DNA from: Ceratobasidium sp. AG-K
Taxonomy: Eukaryota > Basidiomycota > Agaricomycetes > Cantharellales > Ceratobasidiaceae
NCBI GenBank assembly: GCA_037039685.1
Contig: JAWNGF010000009.1
Span: 1,240,001-1,304,000, forward strand
Direction of reading: 5' to 3'
DNA: 64,000 nt
Under the pieces are notes generated by a model. It searched no databases, was not told the origin of the DNA, and saw nothing but the letters and a program-made list of their open reading frames with translations. A program made the translations under genes and the position numbers. Positions 43,408 to 52,996 of this stretch are shown here, piece by piece; the first letter of the stretch is position 1, and every line of letters starts with the position of its first letter.

Positions 43408-44760
43408 TTAATAAGCCTCGGTGACGTCTTTTCCCGATTCGATGTCTGAAGAGATTTCTTCAATCTGAGCTTCAAACCCTGACGCTGTGTTCTTGGAAGG
43501 ACAGACTCTTGCTGAGTGTCCCTTGCCGCCGCAGGTGAAGCAAATCATTGGTCCTTTTCCTTTTCCATCAAGGTCCATTGCATTAGGGTCCTTAGCAGGA
43601 GTGGACGGTTTGGGTGTTTGGATGGTAGGAGTGTTGAGGTTACTGGTTCGGGTGTCTCTTTGAATTGCTCCAAAAGGGACATTTCCTTTTGTCCCATCAT
43701 CCCAGGAGATCTGTGGAACTGGACGGCCCTTGGCGTTTCGGGTAATGCTTGAGATTTTGCCGTATTGCACCCCCCCTGTAGGTTTTGACATAAAGACTCG
43801 ATTGTTTACATTGAATCTTTGACCTAGTGAGGCGTTTGGAGTACTTGTGGTTGTCTTGGAAGTACTTTGTTTCGAAGGGGTGTTTTGTGGGTTTTGCAAC
43901 TTCTTTGGCGCGTTAATAGCATTCATTGTGGAGTCAATTTCCAGGGCTCTTTCGCGAACTTGGTTGAATGTCCTTGTCACTTTGTGGGGTTTAAAGTTCT
44001 GTGACACCATGGCCATCTTGATTTCGTCTTTAAGACCGTCATAGAAATCATCACGAAGTACTCGATCAGTGTACCCGAGTACCGATGAATAAGTGACAAA
44101 GTCTCGTAGATAATCTTGGACCGAGTTCTTCTGGATCAATTTTTTGTATAATTGTCTATATCGGTCGATCTTGTGGACATCGCCAAACCTAGCTTGCATT
44201 TCGTTCCAGAATTCATCCATGTTGTGTAGCCAATTTGTTGCTCCCCTTCTTGCTGTGTCCACATCAATTCCGGGTTGCATCCATACATATGCAGGCCCCT
44301 TGCAATAACCCATAATATAAGTGATTTTTTGTTCTGTGGTTGCTTGTGGCGACGTATGATTTATGTACAAGGTACATTGCAACTTAAACTCATCAAATTT
44401 ATCGACATCTCCAGAAAATTCTTCTGGGGGATGCATTTTGAGTTTGTATCCTGGGGTGGTTGTTGACGCGGTGGTGGAGGGTGTTGCCCCTAGGTTTGCA
44501 AGTGACTGAGATACTGCATTCATTAATTGGTGGAGGGGTGCAATTTGTGCAGTTTGATTTTGAATTGCATGGATATCTGCAATGTTATTGTCGATCCCCT
44601 GTTCTAGGGTAGAGGTGATACCATTTAAGGCATTAATATGACCGTTAATTTTTCGCACTTCGTCTATTAAGGCATTGATTGCATGTGCAACTACCTCGGG
44701 TCCGGATGTTGCTGAAATTTGTGTAAATCCCCCTTGACTAGGTGATGGGGCTCTTGACAT
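43408..44760 (-). CDS. Element D gag
   Basis: 450 codons from ATG 44760 (MSRAPSPSQGGF) to TAA 43408. An N-terminal helical region precedes the capsid-like core (MHPPEEFSGDVDKFDEF, NEMQARFGDVHKIDRY, YLRDFVTYSSVLGY) and a basic linker. One CCHC zinc knuckle (CFTCGGKGHSARVC) lies near residue 410. Gag assembles virus-like particles and packages the RNA. Pol lies in the -1 frame, overlapping the last codons. Confidence 0.95.
   Translation of the reverse strand: MSRAPSPSQGGFTQISATSGPEVVAHAINALIDEVRKINGHINALNGITSTLEQGIDNNIADIHAIQNQTAQIAPLHQLMNAVSQSLANLGATPSTTASTTTPGYKLKMHPPEEFSGDVDKFDEFKLQCTLYINHTSPQATTEQKITYIMGYCKGPAYVWMQPGIDVDTARRGATNWLHNMDEFWNEMQARFGDVHKIDRYRQLYKKLIQKNSVQDYLRDFVTYSSVLGYTDRVLRDDFYDGLKDEIKMAMVSQNFKPHKVTRTFNQVRERALEIDSTMNAINAPKKLQNPQNTPSKQSTSKTTTSTPNASLGQRFNVNNRVFMSKPTGGVQYGKISSITRNAKGRPVPQISWDDGTKGNVPFGAIQRDTRTSNLNTPTIQTPKPSTPAKDPNAMDLDGKGKGPMICFTCGGKGHSARVCPSKNTASGFEAQIEEISSDIESGKDVTEAY
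43429..43435 (-). promoter_or_regulatory. Candidate -1 ribosomal frameshift heptamer in element D
   Basis: Minus strand: gag codons TCG GGA AAA GAC contain G GGA AAA, matching the X XXY YYZ rule for simultaneous -1 slippage. From here the -1 frame is open through LLRSQVLGDILASN into pol. It is conserved at 18298-18304 in C. No downstream pseudoknot was tested. Confidence 0.55.
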
Positions 44761-44787
44761 ATCGGAGCGGGGAAAACAGGTAGATTT

Positions 44788-45039
44788 TTATTGGGATCCC
44801 AGGCCGTACAAAATATCACGGATTCTTCTTCGAACCCTTCTGTCTTTAATGATGCGCAGACTTCTCAAAAATATCAATTCGAGATTTTCGTCTTCCAAGA
44901 ACAACGCGTTGATTACTCCTAGTTCGTCGTACTGTTCGTATATGTAGTTACGATGAACGTCTTCAATAAAGAGTTTTAGGGACTCTAGTCTAAGTTGTTC
45001 CCTGTGTTGTTCCTGTGTGAGTCGAGGTCTTGGTCCCAC
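44788..45039 (-). CDS. Element D small ORF2 upstream of gag
   Basis: 83 codons, basic and helical, overlapping the end of ORF1 in the -1 frame and ending 25 bases before gag. It opens with GTG, not ATG. It differs from the element C copy at only a few residues (for example LKLFIEDVHRNYIYEQYDE against LQLFIEDVHRNYIYKQYDK). Confidence 0.55.
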   Translation of the reverse strand: MGPRPRLTQEQHREQLRLESLKLFIEDVHRNYIYEQYDELGVINALFLEDENLELIFLRSLRIIKDRRVRRRIRDILYGLGSQ

Positions 45040-45605
45040 TGAAAAGGGTTGGGTGCGATGGTATTAAGATGATTTAGAAGGCGGTAATCCTGATTAATAG
45101 GAATACGCACTTCTGCTGCTTGATGACAGTATTTGCCCTTGATTTTGTCTTTAAGGGTTTCAATAGTACGCCACTGACGTTTGTTGTTGTTGATGAGATT
45201 TTCGACCTTTCGAGTGTGTTTTTCTTGGATTTTTATAAGTTGGTCGCAGTTTTCAATCAAGACCCGGGTTTGTTCTTGCAATCGCTCAACTTCGATATTA
45301 GTGTCTGCTAGGTTTATGCTTTGGACACGATCTTGATCGGCTTGTTGCTTGTTTGTATTTTCAAGGTCAATTTCAATGAACTCGAGCCTTGAATGGAGGG
45401 ATTGATAATCGGCTTCCAGTTGATTGTGGTTTTTGTCGTTTCTGGTACGTTCGACCCTTAAATCTTCTGCTTGTTCGACTTGATCTTCTTCTAGTACTTC
45501 AATTCGACTGTTTAATTCGTCGACTTTGGTATCTAGATCAAGTACGAAATCCTTTAGTCTAAAGACTGCTTCGCAGAGGCTAAAGAATGCGGGGAACACT
45601 TTCAA
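44985..45605 (-). CDS. Element D coiled-coil ORF1 upstream of gag, no AUG
   Basis: A 206-codon frame without any methionine codon after its first (TTG) codon; a TAA lies just upstream. Predicted long coiled coil (DTKVDELNSRIEVLEEDQVE). It is kept open and nearly identical in element C, so it is probably expressed, by non-AUG initiation, splicing or as part of a longer product. No known retrotransposon domain is recognised. Confidence 0.6.
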   Translation of the reverse strand: MKVFPAFFSLCEAVFRLKDFVLDLDTKVDELNSRIEVLEEDQVEQAEDLRVERTRNDKNHNQLEADYQSLHSRLEFIEIDLENTNKQQADQDRVQSINLADTNIEVERLQEQTRVLIENCDQLIKIQEKHTRKVENLINNNKRQWRTIETLKDKIKGKYCHQAAEVRIPINQDYRLLNHLNTIAPNPFQWDQDLDSHRNNTGNNLD

Positions 45606-46083
45606 GGTTAATTAGTTAGTTACTAATTAGTTCCTTTCTAGTGCGTACTGATAGAAACGACGAGTTGATGTAGTTCTTGATGGATAAGAGTGTTAACTTG
45701 GGTGGTGCTCCGACCACTTTCCAGTTTTTGCTTGAGAGGATCTGGCTTCCTCGAGATGTTGGTTTGGAAGTGAAGGGTGCTAGGCGCTAAGCTTTTGCTT
45801 TATATACTCCTTTTCTGATCTTATCAGTTATCAGCAGCCTTGGGCGGGCGTGATAGCGACAGTGTATAACAGAGTAAGGGTGTATTTAGCTGACTAAAGC
45901 CGCTATGACCCAAAAGAGGATAACGATTGGGTTCACTGACAGCGTATAGCGACGTGGGACTACTGGTCTATATCAAGTATAGCTCTTTGTCCGTTGTACT
46001 ATGCCCGTTTTCCCGTGTACGTTCTATCTACTTGGTGGAAGAGCAGGGGCTTAAAGCCAATGCTTAGGAAGGGCTTGACCTAA
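45606..46083 (-). other. Element D leader with self-primer binding site
   Basis: Non-coding leader. AGGGCTTGACCT at 46070-46081, two bases inside the LTR, is the exact reverse complement of AGGTCAAGCCCT at 46203-46214 in the 5' LTR. Where C has AAGG, D has AGGG, and the LTR partner has changed in step, keeping full pairing. Confidence 0.82.
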
Positions 46084-46498
46084 TGTCCCGACTTGGGTCA
46101 ATTAGGTATATGAAAGTTAAGGGGTTCGACTTGGAGAAGTCTTAGAACCCAAGGAGTAGCGATAGTTAAGAGGATTTGATTTAGCAAGTCCTAGTGGAGA
46201 AGAGGTCAAGCCCTGTCGTTAACCGGCTTGACCTCTGGGTTTATATACATGAGGGAACCGTGCCACGTCATTAGATATCAGTGTGGGAAAGCCGAGTACA
46301 ACTGATGATAAGCGAGATAAAAGACATGACTCGACATTCTGGAAGTTCCGGAAGCATCACCAATATCAAATGAAAAGACAAATACGTCACATGATACAAG
46401 TTTAAGCGCCAGAGGACATTTGTACCAAAAAAGGAAAGTGTTCGGAAAAAAAGATATAAAATTGGAATAAAATGTCTGAGCTTAGTCAGCTCATGACA
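46084..46498 (-). repeat. 5' LTR of element D
   Basis: 415 bases, three differences from the left LTR, all explicable as CpG transitions. The minus-strand TATATAA lies about 33 bases before the predicted transcript start at 46214. Confidence 0.95.
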
Positions 46499-47136
46499 AG
46501 TTCCTTGTTCAGTGTCCTATCTAGCCTGCAGCCGTGGCCAGTCCCTGCATACCCCATACAGCCCCAGAACATCAAGGAGCCGCCCCCAAAGTTCCCAGTC
46601 TCAATGACCAACCCACCATCGAGCCAATCCTCGTCCCGGACCCACACCCACCAAATTCCATCTGACCCAAGACAATTAACTTTGGTCTCATCTGACCAGA
46701 GCACTCGCATCCAGTCCACAATAGTCCAATGCTGGTGTGCCCGGGCAAAGGCAAGGCGCTGGCGCTTAACCTTGGCGCTAAGCTTTGGCTTCTTGACCTT
46801 CTTCAAGGCTCTTAAACCAGCGGCTTTGAGCGCACGGCGCACAGTTTTGGGGTGTACAGGAACCCCACTAATATTATTGACGGTGTGTGTCGCTTGGACA
46901 GCCGAAACGCAATTATGGTGGGTGATTAAGCGTACTGCGTGGTGCGCTGCAACAGCAGAAAGTTTGCGTGGACGCCCGCCAACCAATGTTTTGAGGTCAG
47001 GGCAATGTTCGGCACGTATGTTGGAGATGGTTCCATGAGAAACACCGGCGTCGTGGCCAATCTTGGCATAATTATCGCCTTTATCAAGCCCGGCAAGAAC
47101 AGTAGCAAGTTTGGACTGAGAAATTGCCTTTGGCAT
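46499..47136 (-). pseudogene. Tc1 transposase, N-terminal fragment
   Basis: ATG at 47136 (MPKAISQSKLATVLAGL) chosen as the first methionine before the helix-turn-helix region (YAKIGHDAGVSHGTISNI). A second DNA-binding helix set follows (VHPKTVRRALKAAGL), then the first catalytic aspartate in VLWSDETKVN. The frame is broken at 46503 by element D, and the rest of the enzyme is at 39162-39548. The 350 bases to the right are the transposon's 5' untranslated region and inverted repeat. Confidence 0.92.
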
Positions 47137-47485
47137 AGCGAGATTAGCTGGGGAGTATGTGTATATGCTACAATAAGGAGCACAAAACACTCTCTTATAT
47201 ATGTAGAACCTTTACAGGCTACCAAAATTCTGTGATCAAGAGAGGTGACGAAAACATGTTTTTGGGTGAAACACGCTACAAAACCATTTAAATGACCCCT
47301 TGTTGTTGTTTTGCCTGTAACTCCGCCGTTTCCGACTCGTTTCGTGTCGAAACTCATGCGTCCGATAGCTCAGATATCCCGCTTCCAACTGCGCATACAC
47401 ACTCCGCTCTAGGTGCCCTAGGGCCTGGTCGGTGGCTGAATTGTTGCAAATATATGCGCTATTTGACACGTTGTGTGGGGAACTG

Positions 47486-49033
47486 TATACTGGCTTGAGG
47501 TTAGGCTCTTTGCAGGCGATAAACGAAAGCAACACTCACACACACCTTGAGTTGAATCGAGGATACCAGCGACCCGACACTTTCTAGGATTCTATTCACG
47601 CATGGGTCAAAAAACTTTCTTGCATCAGCGCTGATATGTATCAACGTTAATCGGGGTGTTATGGTAGACTGAGGTCAAGCATTACACCTACCTCTGCAAT
47701 GAGAGCTCTCCAAACATAACACCGAGATCCTCGTTCTCAAAGTCGTCGCCTGCAAACTTGACACTTATTTCTTCGTCATCCGCCCCAGAGCCAAACTGTC
47801 GCTTTGCCAACCCTTCGAAGTCCTCGATACCCTTGGAAACGTATTCGTTTATCTCCTTTTTAGTCAATCTAGCGTCAGGATTTTCAAAGATTTGACGCAA
47901 ATGCTTTTCGGCCTCCTCGTTCACATAGATCGCCCCAGCCTGAACACCTAGATCCACGTACTACTGGTGAATATTAACTTGACACCGGGAGAATACATCT
48001 AAAGACTTACACGCAGACCCACGTAGCTCCCCCAATCGCAGGCGGGGCTCTTTTTCATGGACAGTATACAACGTTGTGTCAACAGTTGAACCCCCAGCAT
48101 CGCATACAGCAAGATTTGTTCCTATCTGCATATCGTATAAGTGTTCGCTCGTGGCTGTTCAACGATATCCCCGACTCACCCCAAGACTGCTTCTCAAGTT
48201 TGTGTAATGCATACAAAAATGTAAAGACGCCTCAGCTTCAGAAACAAAGCGAATACAGCTTTGTGCATCCGCAGAGGTGCTCAGTCCAGCAGTAACAGCT
48301 GCGTCACGAAGGAAGGCCCGCTCCGCTATTCCCCACCCATTGGGGTGAGCGATAACTACCGTCATTTTTGAGTGATAGTTCTCCCATATGTTCTTTCCGT
48401 CAGCAATCACCACTTCGAATCGAGACCTGGTATGCTTGATCAAATAACGAAGGAAGTCCGAATAGATCGTTTTAAGATGGACATCCTTCGGCAAATCTGC
48501 ACTGATACTATTATCGATATCCTCCAGCATTCAGAGTGTGTACTCACCGCGAAGCTTGAGATTATGTTCGTGTTGCAGATTGGCTGGATGCAAATGTAGT
48601 TTAAACTCCTTGGCCAACTGCCACTTGTGAACTTTCGCTTCCCTCTCCGCTTTACGGGTCACGGCTTCTGCGCCAAAAGCAACCGCCTGGCAGCGAAAAC
48701 GTGTGAGCGGCAGGCTAACAGATAGAACCCTAACTTTACCTTTCCATTCAAGTCGTAATAAACCAGTGTTGGGATTTTTCCACTGGAGTTGCTAAACTGC
48801 TGGCCAGGCCACGTATCAACTCTGTATAGCTGCTGTTCAGCCCCTTTTGATCAAGTTGGCAAGTCAGCTAACACGATAATAGCAAACTAGCCAAGACCAT
48901 GCCGACTCTGCATACCTTTCTGTAGGAATGTGTACGCGACCCCACTACATGTTGTGCCAATATCAATCCCCACCACAATCTGGGAATCTCCATTCCAGCG
49001 CCCAGTGAACGTGCTTCCGCTGGTCGTTACCAT
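47486..49033 (-). pseudogene. HSP-4, 5' part (before the Tc1 insertion)
   Basis: ATG at 49033 (MVTTSGSTFTGRWNGDSQ), phosphate 1 VVGIDIGTTCSGVAYTFLQKG and a normal GT first intron. Then VDTWPGQQFSNSSGKIPTLVYYD, VVIAHPNGWGIAERAFLRDAAVTAGL, FVSEAEASLHFCMHY, phosphate 2 DAGGSTVDTTLYTV, and QAGAIYVNEEAEKHLRQIF. Tc1 inserted at the TA two bases after the splice acceptor of the GGFG exon (CAAGCCAG|TA on the minus strand). Exons otherwise look open. The 3' part is at 38002-38932. Confidence 0.88.
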
Positions 49034-50351
49034 CCTTGCTAATGCCAGCAGCCATTATCAGCCACAACCACAGAGACGCTAGTGATACAAGTCTCCTACG
49101 TTTATAGCCGACTCTCAAAGCTCTTGAGTGTTCCCGCTGGTGAAGAGGCGATAGAGACAACGGGCAGATCCCCCCCCCGTTTGCCACTTGTGCTAGCCAC
49201 TCGAGAAGACAACAAACATACACAAGCTCCGCTAAAAACGACAAACGACCTTACGCCGTGATCTAACCATCCAAGTTTAGTCTTAAGCCAGTAAGTAACG
49301 CCATAATCAGGTGCCCCTTCATGTCCAAACGTGGTGAGGTTTTCGAACGAAACATTCACACACAACCATCAGCCACAACGCAAGTCAACATGGCTACATG
49401 AGCTCATCGTAAATTCGTTCCACGCCGTGGCCAGGCTACCCGGGGGCAGTATCCGGCACGGGGTTTCTGGTCAAGTACTAAGCAGCCCGTTCATTGGTTG
49501 AAAGCTTCTAGTACAACCTGTCGGGGAAAGGTCCGCCGACAGCACTGATGCGACAAATGGGGAAAGTTTCTAGTGGGAACTTATGACAATGAGCCAACCG
49601 ACTCACGTGATGGTAGGTTCTAGCCGGGTTGCTTGACATGCATATTGAAGCATGCAGCAGCAGTTTCTCTCTAAATTCATACATCGAGCGCTTAGATACC
49701 CACCTATGCCTCGATACGCTCTCTATCTGCTCCCATGCACAACCTAGCATAGACATACAGCTTATAACGCAATCTATTCTAATGCGAACAAGTATCCCAG
49801 GTGATAGCAGATGACTTCAGGCGAAAAAGTCGCGCACACACACGTCTGAAACAGCTCTTCATCGATACATTGATAATTACGTGCCCTAGGCGTAATAGTG
49901 GCAACGCCCGTTAGAGGTCTTGGCACGCCAAGAATCGTCGCAAACTCCGTGGGAACGAGTAGTACCCACGGCGTCATAAGAATGTACATTTCTTTTTTCT
50001 CGAAAGAAGGTATACATGCATGTGAACCGGCCAACAGACTTCAGAAACATTCGGAACAAAAGATTATGCCACGTTGCATGGTTTGACGCTCGTCATTTTT
50101 TGAATTTTCATTCTTAAAGCATTTAGGCCCGCTTGAATCACGCCTTTCGACACGCTCCGTCATTTCCGGGATACATACCGCTGGGTGAGCACGGAGTATA
50201 CATTTCATAATTTGGCCTTTCCACTTCGCTCATAGTTCTTATAAATCGCACAGCAATAGTTGCGAGCGATCCGGACATAGATCTCAACTTTTATATTCAG
50301 ATAATGCATACCGGCATACATTACAAACACACTATCGGAACAAGCCATTCT
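49034..50351. other. Intergenic, HSP-4 promoter and nothing else recognised
   Basis: Apart from the promoter block there is no supported coding region, RNA gene or repeat in these 1.3 kb. Confidence 0.45.
49183..49213 (-). promoter_or_regulatory. Conserved promoter block of HSP-4
   Basis: GCCACTTGTGCTAGCCAC at 49183-49200 (plus orientation), 150 bases before the start codon, one of three near-identical copies. Only two positions differ from HSP-3 and HSP-5. Confidence 0.5.
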
Positions 50352-52846
50352 TCAACCCCTGCCGACACGCAAGGTCGGAACTATCGTTGCGGGCCCCGTC
50401 TTTGTAATCCCCTAACGGAAATCACGGTTAGATGAACTCAAAGAAATTAAGACCCGCGATTCACCTTTTCCTCCCATTCTACAAACGCTTCAAGCTCCGT
50501 GCGTCCAAATCGAATGCATATGTCGTATTGAAGGAGCCACACAGTATCGCCACTGCGACGATCCTTTCCGCATGCCAGTGCACCGAGCATGTCCTTAACC
50601 TCGGCTTTTATGGTACAAACTTTCCGGAACTCGTCGTGCAATTCCCCTTTCCATATCTCTGTGAGCCTCTAGTGATTATAGAACTTGCAGAATTTTAAGA
50701 CCCACCAGACACATCGTTCATCCATGCGGGCGTTTCGGCAGAGGAGCAGGCGTAAATATCGTCGCTTATCGTGAGCCAGAACGGGGGAATAGGGATCGGA
50801 TACACGCGACCAAAAGTATGACGATGGACCGCATCGCAGTCCAAAGGAATATCCTACAGTGAGCAAGAGAGTCAATACAAACCGAATTACATGCAATCTG
50901 TATAAGGACAAGTAATAGTGACCTTGGATACAATTTCAGCCCACGCCCCGCCAACGCGAATACCATTATGCGACTCGAACGTCTTGCGGCCACGATGCTC
51001 TGGATTATTGGCATCGTATGACATCACGTAGTCGGTCCCATATGAAAAGCGAGGGGCACGCTTGAAAACGGTGTTGGCTGCGTGCCAGATGACTGCTCCA
51101 TCGGCTACAGCTTTCGAGCTATCCTAGTGTTAGTAGTGATATGCTGAAGCAGTACGGAATTCAACTGTTGTACAAAGGTCACTCGACTCACCCTGTCTCT
51201 ACAGTCGTTAACATCTGACATTCGGTAGTTTTGAAGTGGCCCTTGAGCCGATCTTGAAGATAAGCGTTGTCGCCGAATCCCCCGACCAAAGCGATGTACT
51301 AGCTCAGGATGAGACATATTTCGAGTCCTAGGTTAAAACAATAATCTTATATACCTTGATTTCAGTTGAAGACACAAGGGATTGAACACTTTCGAGGATT
51401 CTCTCGACACATGGATCAAAAAAAGTTCTAACTCCCGCGCTGGTGTGGATCAAAGTTAGTCGCAGAATCAGACGACAACCCGAATTTAAACTCTGCGCTG
51501 ACCTATTCATCGATACCTCCCCGAACAAGACACCCAGTTTCTCATTCTCAAAGGTATCGCCGGCAAATTTGATGCTTATCTCGTCATCGTTGCCGCCAGA
51601 CCCAAACTGCCGTTTTGCTTGCTTCTCAAAGTCTTCAATGCCTTTGAAGACATACTCTTCTATCTCCCCTGGAGCAAGCCCAGCTTCAGGATTCGCAAAT
51701 AAATGGCGCAAGTGATTTTCAGCCTCATCGTTCACGTATATCGCCCCGGCTTGCACGCCTAGATTTCCGCTTTTGTAAACAACTATTCAATAATGATGAA
51801 TATCAATCTGACAACTCACACGCAGGCCCTCGCAACTCTCCCAAGCGAAGGAATGGTTCGTTCTCATGAACAGTATACAGCGTTGTGTCAACTGTCGAGC
51901 CCCCGGCATCGCATAAAACAAAATTCGTTCCAACCTACAGAAGTGTCAGATATCTGATTTCTTGCGCTCAACGATAAGCCTACTTACCGCTAAACTGCTT
52001 CTCAAATTTGTATAATGCATGCAAAAGTGGACGGACGCCTCGGCCTCAGAAACAAAGCGAACCCGAGTGTGTGCGTCCTCAGAAGTGCTCAACCCGCCGA
52101 TCACAGCCGCCTCGCGAAGAAAAGACTGCTCCGCTGGACCCCATCCATTTGGATGAGCAATAACAACGGTCATATTCGAATGATAATTTTCCCATATCTT
52201 CTTCCCATCCGCGATGATCATTTCGAAGCGGGCCTTGGTATGCTTGATCAAGTAACGAAGAAAATCCGAATATATATTTTTGAGAGAAACGCCATTTGGC
52301 AAATCTGCATTCATGTAACCACCTTAACCACACCGTCATTCAAAACCATGTACTCACTGCGAACCCTGAGGTTATGCTTCCGCCGTAGATCGGCGGGGTG
52401 TAAATGTAGTTTGAATTCCTCTGCGAGTTGCCAGCCGTGGGTCCTCGCATCCCTCCTCGCCTTGGGAGTTACTGCCTCTGCGCCAAAGGCAACCGCCTAA
52501 TATTGAGAGTATGTGAGCGATAATCTTAAAAAGTATACACCCACAGTGTACCTGTCCGCTTCGGTCATAATAAACTAAAGTTGGGATTTTTCCACTCGAG
52601 TTATGAAACTGCTGGCCCGGCCACATATCAACCCGGTACAGCTGCTGATTGACCCCTTTGAAGAATGTTGCCAAGTTAGCTGGTGTGGCAACGACAGATT
52701 AGCTGAGATTGCAGCGGACAATACATGCCTTTCTGAAGGAAGGCATACGCGACCCCACTACACGTAGTACCAATATCAATCCCTATCACAATTTGGGAAT
52801 CCCCAGACCAGGGCCCCGTAAAGGTACTCCCGTTGGTCGTAACCAT
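50352..52846 (-). CDS. HSP-5: HSPA12-like Hsp70 family ATPase
   Basis: ATG at 52846 (MVTTNGSTFTGPWSGDSQ) with phosphate 1 VIGIDIGTTCSGVAYAFLQK; the first intron begins GC (CAGAAAG|GCATGTA). Later exons give GVNQQLYRVDMWPGQQFHNSSGKIPTLVYYD, AVAFGAEAVTPKARRDARTHGW, VVIAHPNGWGPAEQSFLREAAVIGGL, FVSEAEASVHFCMHY, phosphate 2 CDAGGSTVDTTLYTV, QAGAIYVNDEAENHLRHLF, YIALVGGFGDNAYLQDRL, and SSKAVADGAVIWHAANTVFKRAPRFSYGTDY. The last intron joins WEEK to GITKTGPATIVPTLRVGRG and TGA at 50352. All exons examined are open, so this and HSP-3 are the likeliest functional members of the trio. Confidence 0.87.
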
Positions 52847-52996
52847 CGTCACTAACGTTGGTGGCCACCGTCAGCCACAACCATAGAAACGCTGCAATCC
52901 GGGGTTACATACATTTAATAACAGCCTGTCAAGTTTTCGAGTCGTGTCGTAGTTGAAGTGGTAAAGAAAACCTGTGGATTTCCCCTCTTGCAGGTG

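Larger units (their letters stand above)
39549..46498 (-). mobile_element. Ty3/gypsy chromovirus element D, apparently intact
   Basis: 6950 bases, 415-base LTRs (39549-39963, 46084-46498) with only three differences by eye, and a perfect AGTTC duplication (39544-39548, 46499-46503). It interrupts the Tc1 transposase ORF. Gag and pol frames are both open with all catalytic residues, unlike copy C. It is the youngest insertion in this part of the window and a candidate autonomous element. Confidence 0.96.
38933..47485 (-). mobile_element. Tc1/mariner-type DNA transposon, split by element D
   Basis: Ends carry imperfect inverted repeats CAGTTACCCACA (38933-38944) and its complement TGTGGGGAACTG (47474-47485), 11 of 12 matching. 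They are flanked by TA duplications at 38931-38932 and 47486-47487, the hallmark target of Tc1/mariner elements. After removing element D and one AGTTC duplication it is about 1.6 kb, a normal Tc1 length. The encoded transposase is DD34E. Confidence 0.93.

Noticed and set aside
7680..46498. tRNA-type primer binding sites next to the LTRs
   Set aside because: The bases after each 5' LTR show no evident match to a tRNA 3' end, whereas an exact match to the element's own transcript start exists in all four.
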